Source: Noviherbaspirillum massiliense JC206 (GTDB lineage: Bacteria > Pseudomonadota > Gammaproteobacteria > Burkholderiales > Burkholderiaceae_D). From it: a DNA stretch of 64,000 bases. Below are positions 30,226 to 38,766 of this stretch, one piece after another (the stretch's first letter is position 1; each line of letters starts with the position of its first letter). A program made the position numbers and the translations under genes. The notes under the pieces were generated by a model that saw only the letters and a list, made by a program, of their open reading frames with translations, did not search any database and was not told the origin of the DNA. The DNA is taken from assembly GCF_000312045.1 (NCBI RefSeq), contig NZ_HE978634.1:1978098-2042097 (forward strand). Reading direction: 5' to 3'.

Positions 30226-30795
30226 ATGGCAACAGACAAAGAATTATCCGATTTTCTTGAAAGCGCAGAACGCAAAGCCTTCAAGCAAGCCGTATACGCG
30301 GTTCGAAAAGATGAGGCGGCCCTCGACATCGTGCAGGATGCGATGATCAAGCTGGCGGAAAAATACGGGGACAAGCCGGCTGCGGAATTGCCTTTGCTAT
30401 TCCAGCGGATCCTGCAAAATACCATTCATGACTATTTCCGGCGCGAAAAGGTGCGCAACACCTGGGTTAGCCTGTTTTCGGGCCTAACCGGTGAAAGCGA
30501 GGATCAGGAAAATTTCGATCTGCTGGAAACCTATGCGGCGGAGGAAGGAACTCAGGCCGCCGAGTCCAGCGCCGACAAGCTCGAACGGGAACAGGTACTT
30601 GCGGTCATAGAGGCGGAAGTTCAAAAACTGCCAAGCCGTCAACGGGAAGCATTCCTGATGCGTTATTGGCAGGATATGGATGTGGCCGAGACTGCTGCAG
30701 CAATGGGGTGCTCGGAAGGTAGCGTAAAGACCCACTGCTCTCGAGCGACACATGCTTTGGCCCAGGCACTAAAAGCCAAAGGGATCACCTTATGA
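30226..30795 (+). CDS. ECF-type RNA polymerase sigma factor
   Basis: The 189-residue protein has a sigma region 2 (about residues 10-75, with VYAVRKDEAALDIVQDAM and QNTIHDYFRREKVR) and a region 4 helix-turn-helix (residues ~130-180, LPSRQREAFLMRYWQDMDVAETA..MGCSEGSVKTHCSRA). Between them lies an acidic linker of about 40 residues. The promoter makes the ATG at 30226 the better start than 30139. The stop overlaps the next gene (ATGA). Regulon and trigger are unknown; the downstream membrane protein may be its anti-sigma factor. Confidence 0.9.
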   Translation: MATDKELSDFLESAERKAFKQAVYAVRKDEAALDIVQDAMIKLAEKYGDKPAAELPLLFQRILQNTIHDYFRREKVRNTWVSLFSGLTGESEDQENFDLLETYAAEEGTQAAESSADKLEREQVLAVIEAEVQKLPSRQREAFLMRYWQDMDVAETAAAMGCSEGSVKTHCSRATHALAQALKAKGITL

Positions 30796-31205
30796 ACACC
30801 AGAGAACTCAACTTCGCTTACAAGATCCGGCACGCGCTGAATGAAAACGCCGATAATTTGCCCGCATTAACAGTAGAAAAACTGGCATCGGCCCGCAAAA
30901 TCGCGCTTTCCCGTAAAAGGAAGGAATCCGGGCTGCGTGCGCTGGCGAACCGTGTTGTTATGGCGGGGCATGCCGGGCAATTTTTTGGCGGACCGCTGTC
31001 CTGGCTTGGGCGCGTGAGTCTGGCATTGCCACTGGTGGTACTGGTCCTGGGGCTGACCAGCATTTACAAATTCGAACAGCAGCAGCGCATCAACGAAACA
31101 GCCGAAATCGATGCTGCAGTTCTTTCGGACGATTTGCCGCTGTCCGCATATCTGGACAATGGCTTTAACGCGTATCTTGCCGGGCACGGGGAGCGAGGGG
31201 AGTAA
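30792..31205 (+). CDS. DUF3619 membrane protein, possible anti-sigma factor
   Basis: The 137-residue protein has a hydrophilic N-terminal part of about 70 residues, one membrane helix (near 73-94, SLALPLVVLVLGLTSIY), and a short exported tail with DDLPLSAYLDNGF. It overlaps the sigma factor gene by four bases. A cytosolic domain, one helix and coupling to an ECF gene is the usual anti-sigma layout, so I infer that role. DUF3619 itself is uncharacterised. Confidence 0.8.
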   Translation: MNTRELNFAYKIRHALNENADNLPALTVEKLASARKIALSRKRKESGLRALANRVVMAGHAGQFFGGPLSWLGRVSLALPLVVLVLGLTSIYKFEQQQRINETAEIDAAVLSDDLPLSAYLDNGFNAYLAGHGERGE

Positions 31206-31206
31206 A

Positions 31207-31899
31207 GTGGCACGCATGGCTTCCCTTTCCACCGCCCGCTTTTTGCGGGCGGCCTGTATCGCGGGTGGAATCCTGGCCGCCGCCGCTGCATTTGCAGCCA
31301 TTGGGAATGCTCCGCTCATTTCCGAAAATGCCGGATCGACAGCGCCCGGCGTTGCGTCCCAGTCCGGCACCGTTATACCGGCTGCGGCAAAACAGCAATC
31401 AGCGGCCAGGCCGATGTGGCGTGAGCTGACGCCTGATCAGCAACAAGCACTGGCTCCCCTGGCAAATGAATGGGACAAACTGGATAGCCAGCGCAAGAAA
31501 AAGTGGCTCGCCATAAGCAAGAAATTTTCTTCCATGAGCCCGGAAGAGCAGCAGCGCGTACAAGAACGCATGCGCGACTGGGTGAAACTCACGCCCGACC
31601 AGCGCCGGCTCGCGCGTGAAAGCTATGCCCGCGCCAAGAAGCTGAACCCGGACCAGAAGTCGGCACAATGGCAGCAGTACCAGCAATTGCCTGAAGAGCA
31701 AAAGAAGGCGCTGGCAGCCCGTGCGGCTGAGAAGAAGAAGGTCGCGACATTGCCGACGGCTGCGCAACGCAAAGCCAAGACCGTGCCCCCTATCAAATCG
31801 ACTCCGAAACCCGTGCTTGAACAGTCGGTGACGCCCAAGGCGGCAAACCATTCTGCTCTCAAGCCGGTGGCTCCAATGGCGCCGGAACCAAGCAAGTGA
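31207..31899 (+). CDS. DUF3106 family protein
   Basis: The 230-residue protein has an N-terminal membrane or signal segment (about residues 14-36, AACIAGGILAAAAAFAAIG) followed by a charged DUF3106 domain. That domain has the repeating WRELTPDQQQALAPL, WDKLDSQRKKKWLAI, MSPEEQQRVQERM and LTPDQRRLARESY units near residues 70-150. A Lys/Pro/Ala-rich tail ends it. I chose the GTG at 31207, with GGGGAG at six bases; an ATG at 31216 is also possible. It is probably periplasmic and of unknown function. Confidence 0.85.
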   Translation: MARMASLSTARFLRAACIAGGILAAAAAFAAIGNAPLISENAGSTAPGVASQSGTVIPAAAKQQSAARPMWRELTPDQQQALAPLANEWDKLDSQRKKKWLAISKKFSSMSPEEQQRVQERMRDWVKLTPDQRRLARESYARAKKLNPDQKSAQWQQYQQLPEEQKKALAARAAEKKKVATLPTAAQRKAKTVPPIKSTPKPVLEQSVTPKAANHSALKPVAPMAPEPSK

Positions 31900-31906
31900 C
31901 CCGCCC

Positions 31907-32425
31907 TTGAAAAAAACGACAACACCCTCCTTGAAGCGGCGTCTGGCCAGCATGCTGTATGAAGCCATGCTGCTGTTCGCTGTCGTATTCATCTCCGGCT
32001 GGCTGTTTTCCACGCTGCTGCAGCAGCGCCATGCTCTCTACCTGAGGCATGCACAACAAGCCTGGCTATTTTTCGTAGTCGGCATCTATTTCGTCTGGTT
32101 TTGGACGCATGGCGGCCAGACTTTGGCCATGAAGACGTGGCGGATCCGTCTGGTGACGGCTGACGGCAATGCAATTCGGCTATGGCATGCAATCATTCGC
32201 TATCTGCTTGCCTGGATGTGGGTCCTGCCCGGACTGGCCCTGGCATGGGCGCTTGATGCAAAGGCCTGGATGCTTGCCCTGATCCCCATGGGCAACGTCG
32301 CACTCTGGGCACTCACCGCCTACCTCGATCCGCAACGCCAGTTCCTGCACGACAGGCTGATCGGCACCCGCGTGGTCAGCGCTGCGGATTCTGCGGAACC
32401 CGCGGCAAGTCCGAAGGTCGTGTAA
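31907..32425 (+). CDS. RDD family membrane protein
   Basis: The 172-residue RDD-domain protein has three to four membrane helices (about 22-42, 55-68, 96-135). It shows the family's arginine- and aspartate-like features: RRLASMLYEAMLL at the start, TLAMKTWRIRLV in the middle, and the end RQFLHDRLIGTRVV. The start is the TTG at 31907, which keeps the conserved PSLKRRLAS N-terminus; an ATG at 31952 would cut it off. It is the fourth gene of the sigma factor group. Confidence 0.85.
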   Translation: MKKTTTPSLKRRLASMLYEAMLLFAVVFISGWLFSTLLQQRHALYLRHAQQAWLFFVVGIYFVWFWTHGGQTLAMKTWRIRLVTADGNAIRLWHAIIRYLLAWMWVLPGLALAWALDAKAWMLALIPMGNVALWALTAYLDPQRQFLHDRLIGTRVVSAADSAEPAASPKVV

Positions 32426-32534
32426 AAACCGGGGTTCGATACGCTGGTCCCAGAGCAATTCCTGGGCGAGTGCTGGCTGCGCCATAATGGAGAACATCCC
32501 CGGCAATCGATGCAGCTATCCTTTCAATCGTTCC

Positions 32535-33518
32535 ATGATTACCCGCATCACCAGAATCCTGCTCGCCCTGCAACTCGGTCTTGCCTTCGGCCTTTCCGCT
32601 GCGTTTGCAAAGACGTTTCACATGGACAGCCTGATGCTGGCGGCATTGAGCGGCTTCGGCCTCGTTGTCCTCCTCCGCATGCTGATCACGGCAAATAACT
32701 TCCTGATTGCATGGATCTACCGCAGCAGCACTCCCGTCGGGCACAGGATCAAATGGCACCAGACATGCCGCATGTTCTTCGAAGAATTCGGTGCGACAAT
32801 GCTTTCATCGTCCTGGACCATGCCCTTCCACGCATTCAAGAACCATGTCTCGGCCTTCCCTGCCGGTCTGCCCGTACTCCTGATACATGGCTACGGTTGC
32901 AACAGCGGATATTGGCATTCGATGAGCAAGGCCTTGGTACACGCGCACATTACCCACCATGCGGTGAATATGGAGCCGGTATTCGCCGGCATCGATGAAT
33001 TCGTGCCGGCAGTGCATCGCGCCATCGAGTTACTCTGTCAGCAGACTGGGAAGGACAAAATCATCATTGTTGCGCATAGCATGGGCGGTCTGGCGGCTAG
33101 GGCCTATCTTCGTGCTCATGGCAGTGCGCGAATTGCGCGGGTCATTACGCTGGGCACGCCGCACCAGGGTACGGGCCTCGCCAATTTCGGCAAGGGCTTG
33201 AACTGCGAGCAGATGCGCTGGACCGGAAATGCGGTCGAAGGCATGTCCAGTGCCTGGCTGCGCGACCTGGCTGCGAGTGAAAGCGGGGCTGTCCGCCGCT
33301 TGTTCACGTCGATTTATTCGCACCAGGACAACATCATTGCCCCGCAGACTTCATCCCATCTTGAAGACGCGCGCAACATTGAATTCCATGGCATCGGTCA
33401 TGTGGCGCTTGCGCTGAACCCGGCCATCCAGAAGTGCGTGATCGAAGAAGTCATGAAAGCCTCATCCGCGCATCCGGTATTCCGGTCGCTGTCCGCAGGC
33501 GAAATGCGGCACGGCTAA
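32535..33518 (+). CDS. Alpha/beta-hydrolase, lipase/esterase type
   Basis: The 327-residue protein has two N-terminal membrane helices (about residues 5-25 and 30-62) and then an alpha/beta-hydrolase domain. The oxyanion strand is VLLIHGYGCNSGYW, the nucleophile serine is in IIVAHSMGGLAARAY, the acid is probably the Asp in YSHQDNIIAP, and the histidine is in GIGHVAL. All triad residues are present. It may act on lipids or acyl esters at the inner membrane; substrate is unknown. ATG at 32535 chosen over 32487, which adds no family sequence. Confidence 0.85.
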   Translation: MITRITRILLALQLGLAFGLSAAFAKTFHMDSLMLAALSGFGLVVLLRMLITANNFLIAWIYRSSTPVGHRIKWHQTCRMFFEEFGATMLSSSWTMPFHAFKNHVSAFPAGLPVLLIHGYGCNSGYWHSMSKALVHAHITHHAVNMEPVFAGIDEFVPAVHRAIELLCQQTGKDKIIIVAHSMGGLAARAYLRAHGSARIARVITLGTPHQGTGLANFGKGLNCEQMRWTGNAVEGMSSAWLRDLAASESGAVRRLFTSIYSHQDNIIAPQTSSHLEDARNIEFHGIGHVALALNPAIQKCVIEEVMKASSAHPVFRSLSAGEMRHG

Positions 33519-33531
33519 GCCAAAGAGGCAT

Positions 33532-34497
33532 CTACAGCCAGCCGGATTTCTTGAAGCGGTAATACAGGAAGCCGCAGACGATCGTCACCACGCACAAGGC
33601 AAAGGGGTAGCCGTATTTCCATTTCAGCTCCGGCATGCCCTCGAAGTTCATGCCCCACACGCCAAAAAATGCAGTTGCGACCGCAAAAATGGCAGCCCAG
33701 GCGGCCAGCCTTTTGCTCACTTCACTTTCCTCAATGGTCACCATTGAAAGATTGACCTGTATTGCGGTGCTGATCGTGTCACGGATCGCGTCTATCGACG
33801 TATTGATCCGATACAGGTGATCATATACGTCGCGAAAGTACTCCTGCGTATTCACGCACATGGGCGGCACCCTGCCCCCGTAAAGCCGGGTGACGTTCTC
33901 CATGAGCGGGGCAACCGCGTGCTTGAGCAGCGTGACCTGCTGCTTGAGCTGATAGAGGCTTTCGATGTTGGCACGCTCCGAACCCTTCAGGAATATCCGC
34001 TGCTCGATGGCTTCCAGTTCCGATTCCAGAAAATCGAGGACCGGAAAATAGCGGTCCACCACCGCATCCATCAAGGCATAGAACACAAAGGCAGCCCCCT
34101 GCTTCAGGAGATGCGGTTCACGCTCGCAGCGCTGCCGCACAGCGGAAAATCCCTGCTGACTTTGGTTGCGGACCGACAGTACATATTTTTCTTCGACGAA
34201 GACGTCGAGTTCTCCGACACGCAGCTCGCCGTCAACTAGATCGATCGTGTGCATCACGCCGAACAGCGAATCACCGTATTCCTCGATCTTCGGCCTCTGG
34301 TGACCATGCCGGGCATCCTCGACCGCCAATTCATGCAAGCCGAACTCCTTCTGCATGTGCTCCAGTTCGCCCGGCTCCGGGTCTTTCAGGGCGACCCAGA
34401 CAAAGCAATCCGGCCGGGCGACATATTCGCCTATTCTTTGCACCGGGACGTCCGCCAACTTCCTTCCATCCTGGTAAGCAGCACAATTAATCAGCAT
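33532..34497 (-). CDS. corA: Magnesium and cobalt transporter CorA
   Basis: The 321-residue cation channel has a large cytosolic N-terminal domain, a long helix, and two C-terminal membrane helices. The selectivity motif GMN is intact in FFGVWGMNFEGMPEL between the helices, and the second helix ends with a basic KKSGWL tail. It works as a pentamer. I took the ATG at 34497; the open frame continues up to 34530 without family sequence. It converges on the hydrolase gene with 13 bases between. Confidence 0.93.
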   Translation of the reverse strand: MLINCAAYQDGRKLADVPVQRIGEYVARPDCFVWVALKDPEPGELEHMQKEFGLHELAVEDARHGHQRPKIEEYGDSLFGVMHTIDLVDGELRVGELDVFVEEKYVLSVRNQSQQGFSAVRQRCEREPHLLKQGAAFVFYALMDAVVDRYFPVLDFLESELEAIEQRIFLKGSERANIESLYQLKQQVTLLKHAVAPLMENVTRLYGGRVPPMCVNTQEYFRDVYDHLYRINTSIDAIRDTISTAIQVNLSMVTIEESEVSKRLAAWAAIFAVATAFFGVWGMNFEGMPELKWKYGYPFALCVVTIVCGFLYYRFKKSGWL

Positions 34498-34781
34498 GAC
34501 TTCCCTTCCCTGCCAACTTTGGCGCAGCACACGGGTGTAACCGAATGAAGCTCCGACGCGTCATGAATAAACAATTCCCGCTCTTCTCCGTCTCGTCATG
34601 AACATGCCAAGGCAGCCGCACAGTTCTTCAGCCACCTTAATTCAAAGATCGGATTCTGGCAGTTTATTACCTGCGCTGCGACTGAAATGATTCGTTGGCC
34701 TTCCACCTGCGTTCTCCGGAAAACGCATTCGCAGTCTGCAAGCTTATAGCGTGATGCTTCCATATATGCAAGGAGCATATT
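34498..34781. other. First part of the corA-TetR gap
   Basis: The region between corA and the small open frame shows no gene, strong promoter or terminator that I can support. Confidence 0.4.
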
Positions 34782-34934
34782 ATGAAGCGATTTATCTCCC
34801 AGCCTTTAACCTATCACACGGTCCCGGGAATGCCGACGGTCGAAAGCGGCCAATTGACGGATATCTCAGACAACGACAAGGGAACCGTCGATGAAACCAA
34901 TATGATCGAAAGCGATGTCGCCGTCGAAAAGTGA
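34782..34934 (+). CDS. Candidate 50-residue protein of unknown function
   Basis: The frame begins MKRFISQPLTYHTVPGMPTV and continues as an acidic, hydrophilic chain to IESDVAVEK. AAGGAG lies seven bases before the ATG. No signal peptide, cysteine or membrane helix is seen. I do not recognise the family. The opposite strand has an arginine-rich frame (34792-35160) that looks like a shadow. Confidence rests on the ribosome site and tidy composition. Confidence 0.4.
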   Translation: MKRFISQPLTYHTVPGMPTVESGQLTDISDNDKGTVDETNMIESDVAVEK

Positions 34935-35228
34935 TCCACGCAATCGATTCAGTCATCTTGCAGAAATTGCAGTGCACCTGCATTTTCACGGGTGGAGAGG
35001 CAGTATATGCAATGCGAAAGAGCGGCCAGATCTCTTTTCCAGGGATAGCAGGCATACCGCCAGGGATGCCGCATCGCACCCGCCTTTCCAATCCGCCTTT
35101 CCGGCCTTGCACTCCTTCCCGTCGGCTGCCGTGAACATTGACAGCCGGATTTCCCGGCAAGAGGTTCTATTGCCCGCTATCAGTGGTATCCTCGCAAAAA
35201 ATGCAGGAAGGGATGGGAGAAAACTGGC
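34935..35228. other. Gap before the TetR gene
   Basis: About 290 bases hold no supported gene. GGGAG at about ten bases precedes the TetR ATG. No operator palindrome is obvious. Confidence 0.4.
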
Positions 35229-35894
35229 ATGCAACACAAGGCTCCACGGCGCACGCGCGAACGGATACTGGAATTGTCGCTGCGGCTGTTCAATGAGTTT
35301 GGCGAGCCCAATATCACAACGACGGTGATTGCCGAGGAGATGAACATCTCTCCCGGGAATCTTTATTACCATTTCCGTAACAAGGACGATATTGTCAATT
35401 CCCTGTTCGCCCAGTTCGAGTCGGAAATCGGCCGCATGCTCGCGGTCCCGGCCAACCGCCGCGCCAACATCGAAGACGTCTGGCTTTACCTGCATCTGAT
35501 GTTCGAACTGGTCTGGCGCTACCGCTTCTTCTATCGCGACCTGAGCGACCTGCTGTCCCGCAACCGGACGCTCGAGCTGCGCTTCAAGGAAATCGTGGCA
35601 CACAAGATCAAGGTCGCGCAGCAACTGTGCCTAGGACTGCGCAGCGACAAGGCTTTCGAAGCCAGCGACGCGGAGATCGATGCGCTTGCCACCAACATGG
35701 TCGTGGTGGCGACCTACTGGCTGTCATATGAATACGTGCGCAATCCTCGCAAATACACCGAGCAGCAGGCGATGGCAGAAGCCCTGGCCCGCGGTTGCTA
35801 CCAGGTGCTGTCCCTGATTCGGCCTTACCTGCGCGGTGAGACGCACCGGGTGTTCGAGAAGCTCGCGGACGAATACCTGCAGAAGCTGAAGTGA
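35229..35894 (+). CDS. TetR/AcrR family transcriptional regulator
   Basis: The 221-residue protein has an N-terminal TetR helix-turn-helix (residues ~8-55: RERILELSLRLFNEFGEPNITTTVIAEEMNISPGNLYYHFRNKDDI). The larger C-terminal ligand and dimer domain is of the type found in betaproteobacterial homologues with unknown ligand. It is not next to an obvious target gene; neighbours are a LOG-family gene and the small frame. Confidence 0.93.
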   Translation: MQHKAPRRTRERILELSLRLFNEFGEPNITTTVIAEEMNISPGNLYYHFRNKDDIVNSLFAQFESEIGRMLAVPANRRANIEDVWLYLHLMFELVWRYRFFYRDLSDLLSRNRTLELRFKEIVAHKIKVAQQLCLGLRSDKAFEASDAEIDALATNMVVVATYWLSYEYVRNPRKYTEQQAMAEALARGCYQVLSLIRPYLRGETHRVFEKLADEYLQKLK

Positions 35895-36025
35895 ACCTTC
35901 TTTCAAGGCAAGCAGTATAAAATGCTGGAATCCTTGCCTGACCGCCCCGCAGTAGGGAGTGATTCCAAAGGACGCCGTTCTGGCGGACCGGGCTTTTTCA
36001 ACCAATCTGTTTTCTGCACAATCCC

Positions 36026-36619
36026 GTGAAATCAATCTGCATCTATTGCGGTTCATCTGTCGGCGCCTTGCCGGTCTACGCGGAAGCCGCCCGCGCCATG
36101 GCCAGGGAACTGGTCGACAACAATATTGCGCTGGTTTATGGCGGCGGCAATGTCGGCCTGATGGGGATTGTCGCCGATGAGGTCTTGCGGCTTGGTGGGG
36201 AAGCTACTGGTGTGATTCCCCAGGCGCTCATGGAAAAGGAAGTGGGACATCGTGGACTGACTCGGCTGCATATCGTGAAGGACATGCATGAGCGCAAGGC
36301 CATGATGGCGGAGCTGTCAGACGGATTTGTTGCCATGCCAGGCGGCATAGGTACGCTGGAAGAGCTGTTCGAGGTGATGACCTGGTCGCAGCTCGGTTTC
36401 CACGCCAAGCCGATCGGCCTGCTGAATGTGCAGGGTTTTTACGATGGCCTGGTTGCCTTCCTCGACCACGTGGTGTCCCAGCGTTTCCTGCGGACTGAGC
36501 ATGCCTCCCTGCTCATGCATGACTCCGATCCAGCCGCATTGCTCTCTGCCTTCAGGAATTATCGACCGCAGCACCACATCAAATGGCTCGACCGCGAGGA
36601 AGCCGCGAAGATTATCTGA
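36026..36619 (+). CDS. LOG family protein (TIGR00730)
   Basis: The 197-residue Rossmann-fold protein has the LOG signature: ICIYCGSSVG at the start, ALVYGGGNVGLMG near 35, and the motif PGGIGTLEELFEV near residue 106, which together bind AMP-type nucleotides. Homologues hydrolyse cytokinin riboside 5'-monophosphates, or act as general nucleotide phosphoribohydrolases. It starts with GTG. It converges on mshN with 73 bases between. Confidence 0.92.
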   Translation: MKSICIYCGSSVGALPVYAEAARAMARELVDNNIALVYGGGNVGLMGIVADEVLRLGGEATGVIPQALMEKEVGHRGLTRLHIVKDMHERKAMMAELSDGFVAMPGGIGTLEELFEVMTWSQLGFHAKPIGLLNVQGFYDGLVAFLDHVVSQRFLRTEHASLLMHDSDPAALLSAFRNYRPQHHIKWLDREEAAKII

Positions 36620-36692
36620 GGCAGGAAGCGTTCGGGCATACAGGCCAGGAAAGCGCTGAGTCTGTTCGCCCGTGAGGACGCCGTCATCCGGC

Positions 36693-37868
36693 TTAGCGCT
36701 GCAATTGCTTCAGCTTCGCGTCCACGAACTGAACGAGTTCCGGCGACAGGTTATTTGTCGCTTTCGCCCGGTTGTAGGCTTCCTGCGCCTCCAGCGTCCG
36801 ATTCTCCGCCTGCAGGGAAATTCCGAGCCCCATCCACCATACGCCGCTTTGCGGCTCCGTTCGCAGTGCTTTCAGATAGTGTTCGACCGCGTCCTTGTGA
36901 CGCCCGTCGCGCTGCAGCAATGCGGCCAGGAAGGCCTGATAATCGGCGCGCTCCGCGGCATGAGGAAGCGTGCGTTGCAGGGTTTCGATGGCGAACTTCA
37001 GCTCGCCCCTTTCCAGCTGCAGCCGCGAGAGAATCATCGCCAGACCCGGCTGTGCGGGATCAAGCGCCAGCCCCTCCCGCGCCTTGCGCAAGGCATCGTC
37101 GGCCCGGTTGTCCTGCAGGAGCACCGCAACCAGGGCCTGGCGCGCGGCGGAATGCAGAGGATCGAGCTGCAATGCCTGCTCCAGGCTGGCAATGGCTTCA
37201 GAAGCCCTGCCCTGCTGGATCAGTACGGTCGCCTTGCGGTACTCGTTTTCCGCGCGCTGTTGTGGCGTCAGTTCCTTGATCTGCTTGTTGACGGTAACAG
37301 CGGGCGCGGGATTCGCTGGCCTGGAAGCGGGCATAAGGGCCGTGCCTGCAATTAACTGCCTTGCCGGCTGAACAGGCTTCGCTTCCGTGACTTGTGAAGC
37401 CACATCGGTGGTCTGCATTCTCGTCTGGGAAACTTCCGTCAAGTGTGCGTTCCTGGCAGACGGCATGGTCACCGGCTCGAGGTTTACCTTGATGGGCTCG
37501 GCGGCAGCGACCGCTGGCGCCGCAGGCGCGGTAACTTCCTGGCTTTCCTGTGCAGCAGCATCCTGCGCAAGCGACGCGGGCGCCGCATTCATGTCCGTAT
37601 CGAGCCGCAAGGGCAATTGCGGTTTGGGCGCGAGCTGCGCAACTGCCACTGGAGCCGGAGCGGCAACCGGAACCGATTGCGAAGGACGCAAGAAACTCCA
37701 TGCGAGGACCGCAATCAGTAATACCGCCAGCAGCAGGACCAGCCACCACGCAGCATGGATACCATGCCGCTCCGGCACCGCCCGCACCTGCTGTCCAAAC
37801 GCGTTGGTTTCCGGAGCATCGGAGCGCCGCGCCTCCAGGTCTTGCAGCATTTGATTGATCAGGCTCAT
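36693..37868 (-). CDS. mshN: MSHA biogenesis protein MshN, TPR-containing
   Basis: The 391-residue protein starts with the family hallmark MSLINQMLQDLEAR, followed by a membrane helix (about 46-65), a long Pro/Ala/Gln-rich spacer and C-terminal tetratricopeptide repeats (from about residue 210, e.g. AIASLEQALQLDPLHSAARQAL). The spacer should cross the periplasm. It overlaps mshM by four bases (ATGA). The frame open to 37952 is an upstream extension inside mshM and is rejected. It is the last gene of the msh locus. Confidence 0.92.
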   Translation of the reverse strand: MSLINQMLQDLEARRSDAPETNAFGQQVRAVPERHGIHAAWWLVLLLAVLLIAVLAWSFLRPSQSVPVAAPAPVAVAQLAPKPQLPLRLDTDMNAAPASLAQDAAAQESQEVTAPAAPAVAAAEPIKVNLEPVTMPSARNAHLTEVSQTRMQTTDVASQVTEAKPVQPARQLIAGTALMPASRPANPAPAVTVNKQIKELTPQQRAENEYRKATVLIQQGRASEAIASLEQALQLDPLHSAARQALVAVLLQDNRADDALRKAREGLALDPAQPGLAMILSRLQLERGELKFAIETLQRTLPHAAERADYQAFLAALLQRDGRHKDAVEHYLKALRTEPQSGVWWMGLGISLQAENRTLEAQEAYNRAKATNNLSPELVQFVDAKLKQLQR

Positions 37869-38758
37869 CGGAAATACGCCCATCCCACGCTTGTGCTCGC
37901 CACGAGCAGTGCTGCCGCGGCAAGCCAGAACTTGACCCAGGAGTACTTCCAAGCCGCACCGGTGTCTCTTGCGGCAGCACGCACGTGACGGGCCGAAATC
38001 ATCTGCCGGCCTTCCCCGAAACCGAGCATCAGTGATTTGTGAGCTAGTATGTTTACCAGGCGCGGGATGCCACCGCTCGCCGCATGCAGCGCCCTGATCG
38101 CGCCGCGATCAAACAGCCTGCTCCCCGCAAAGCCTGCGATCTTCAGCCGATGAGATACATAAAAGTTCATATCGTCCTTGGTCAACGGTCCGAGATGATA
38201 GTGAAACGTGATGCGCTGGTTCAATTGGCGAATCGCCTCCTGCTGCAGTTTGCGGTCCAGCTCCGGCTGACCGAACAGGACGATTTGCAGCAGCTTGCGC
38301 TTCTCGGTTTCAAGATTGGTCAAGAGGCGCAAGGCCTCCAGGCTTTCGATCGGCATGGCCTGCGCTTCATCGAGGCACAGCACCACGCGCTTGCCTTCAC
38401 GTGCCAACACCAGCAGACGATGATTGATCGCCTTCAGAAGCTGGTGCTGATCGGCGTCCTTCTCGATCGGCGTTTCCAGCTCGTCCGCCAGCGCCATCAT
38501 CAGTGTGCGTGGCTCCAGGAAAGGGTTCGGGATATAGGCCGTCACGAATTCCCTGTCGAGGGAAGCCATGAACTTGCGGCACAGCAGGGTCTTGCCGGTC
38601 CCGACTTCCCCGGTAATCTTGATGAAGCCCTCGCCATTTTTTGCAGCAATCAGGAGCGTGTTCAGCGCCGCCTGATAATTGGAGCAGGCAAAAAAATAAC
38701 TTGTGTCCGGAGTTATGCCAAACGGCAATTCGCGCAAACCGAAGTGAGCCTGGTACAT
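37865..38758 (-). CDS. mshM: MSHA biogenesis ATPase MshM (ExeA-like)
   Basis: The 297-residue AAA+ protein has a Walker A motif in GEVGTGKTLLCRK near residue 50 and a Walker B in VVLCLDEAQAM near 128. A C-terminal membrane helix (WLAAAALLVASTSVGWAYF) lies at the end. Such ExeA/MshM proteins help assemble the secretin at peptidoglycan. The N-terminus MYQAHFGLRELPFGITPDTSYFF is typical. It follows mshL after 8 bases. Confidence 0.94.
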   Translation of the reverse strand: MYQAHFGLRELPFGITPDTSYFFACSNYQAALNTLLIAAKNGEGFIKITGEVGTGKTLLCRKFMASLDREFVTAYIPNPFLEPRTLMMALADELETPIEKDADQHQLLKAINHRLLVLAREGKRVVLCLDEAQAMPIESLEALRLLTNLETEKRKLLQIVLFGQPELDRKLQQEAIRQLNQRITFHYHLGPLTKDDMNFYVSHRLKIAGFAGSRLFDRGAIRALHAASGGIPRLVNILAHKSLMLGFGEGRQMISARHVRAAARDTGAAWKYSWVKFWLAAAALLVASTSVGWAYFR

Positions 38759-38766
38759 ACGTCAGC

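Noticed and set aside
34792-35160. 122-residue open frame on the minus strand
   Set aside because: It is Arg-rich without a ribosome site and overlaps the better candidate frame at 34782-34934.
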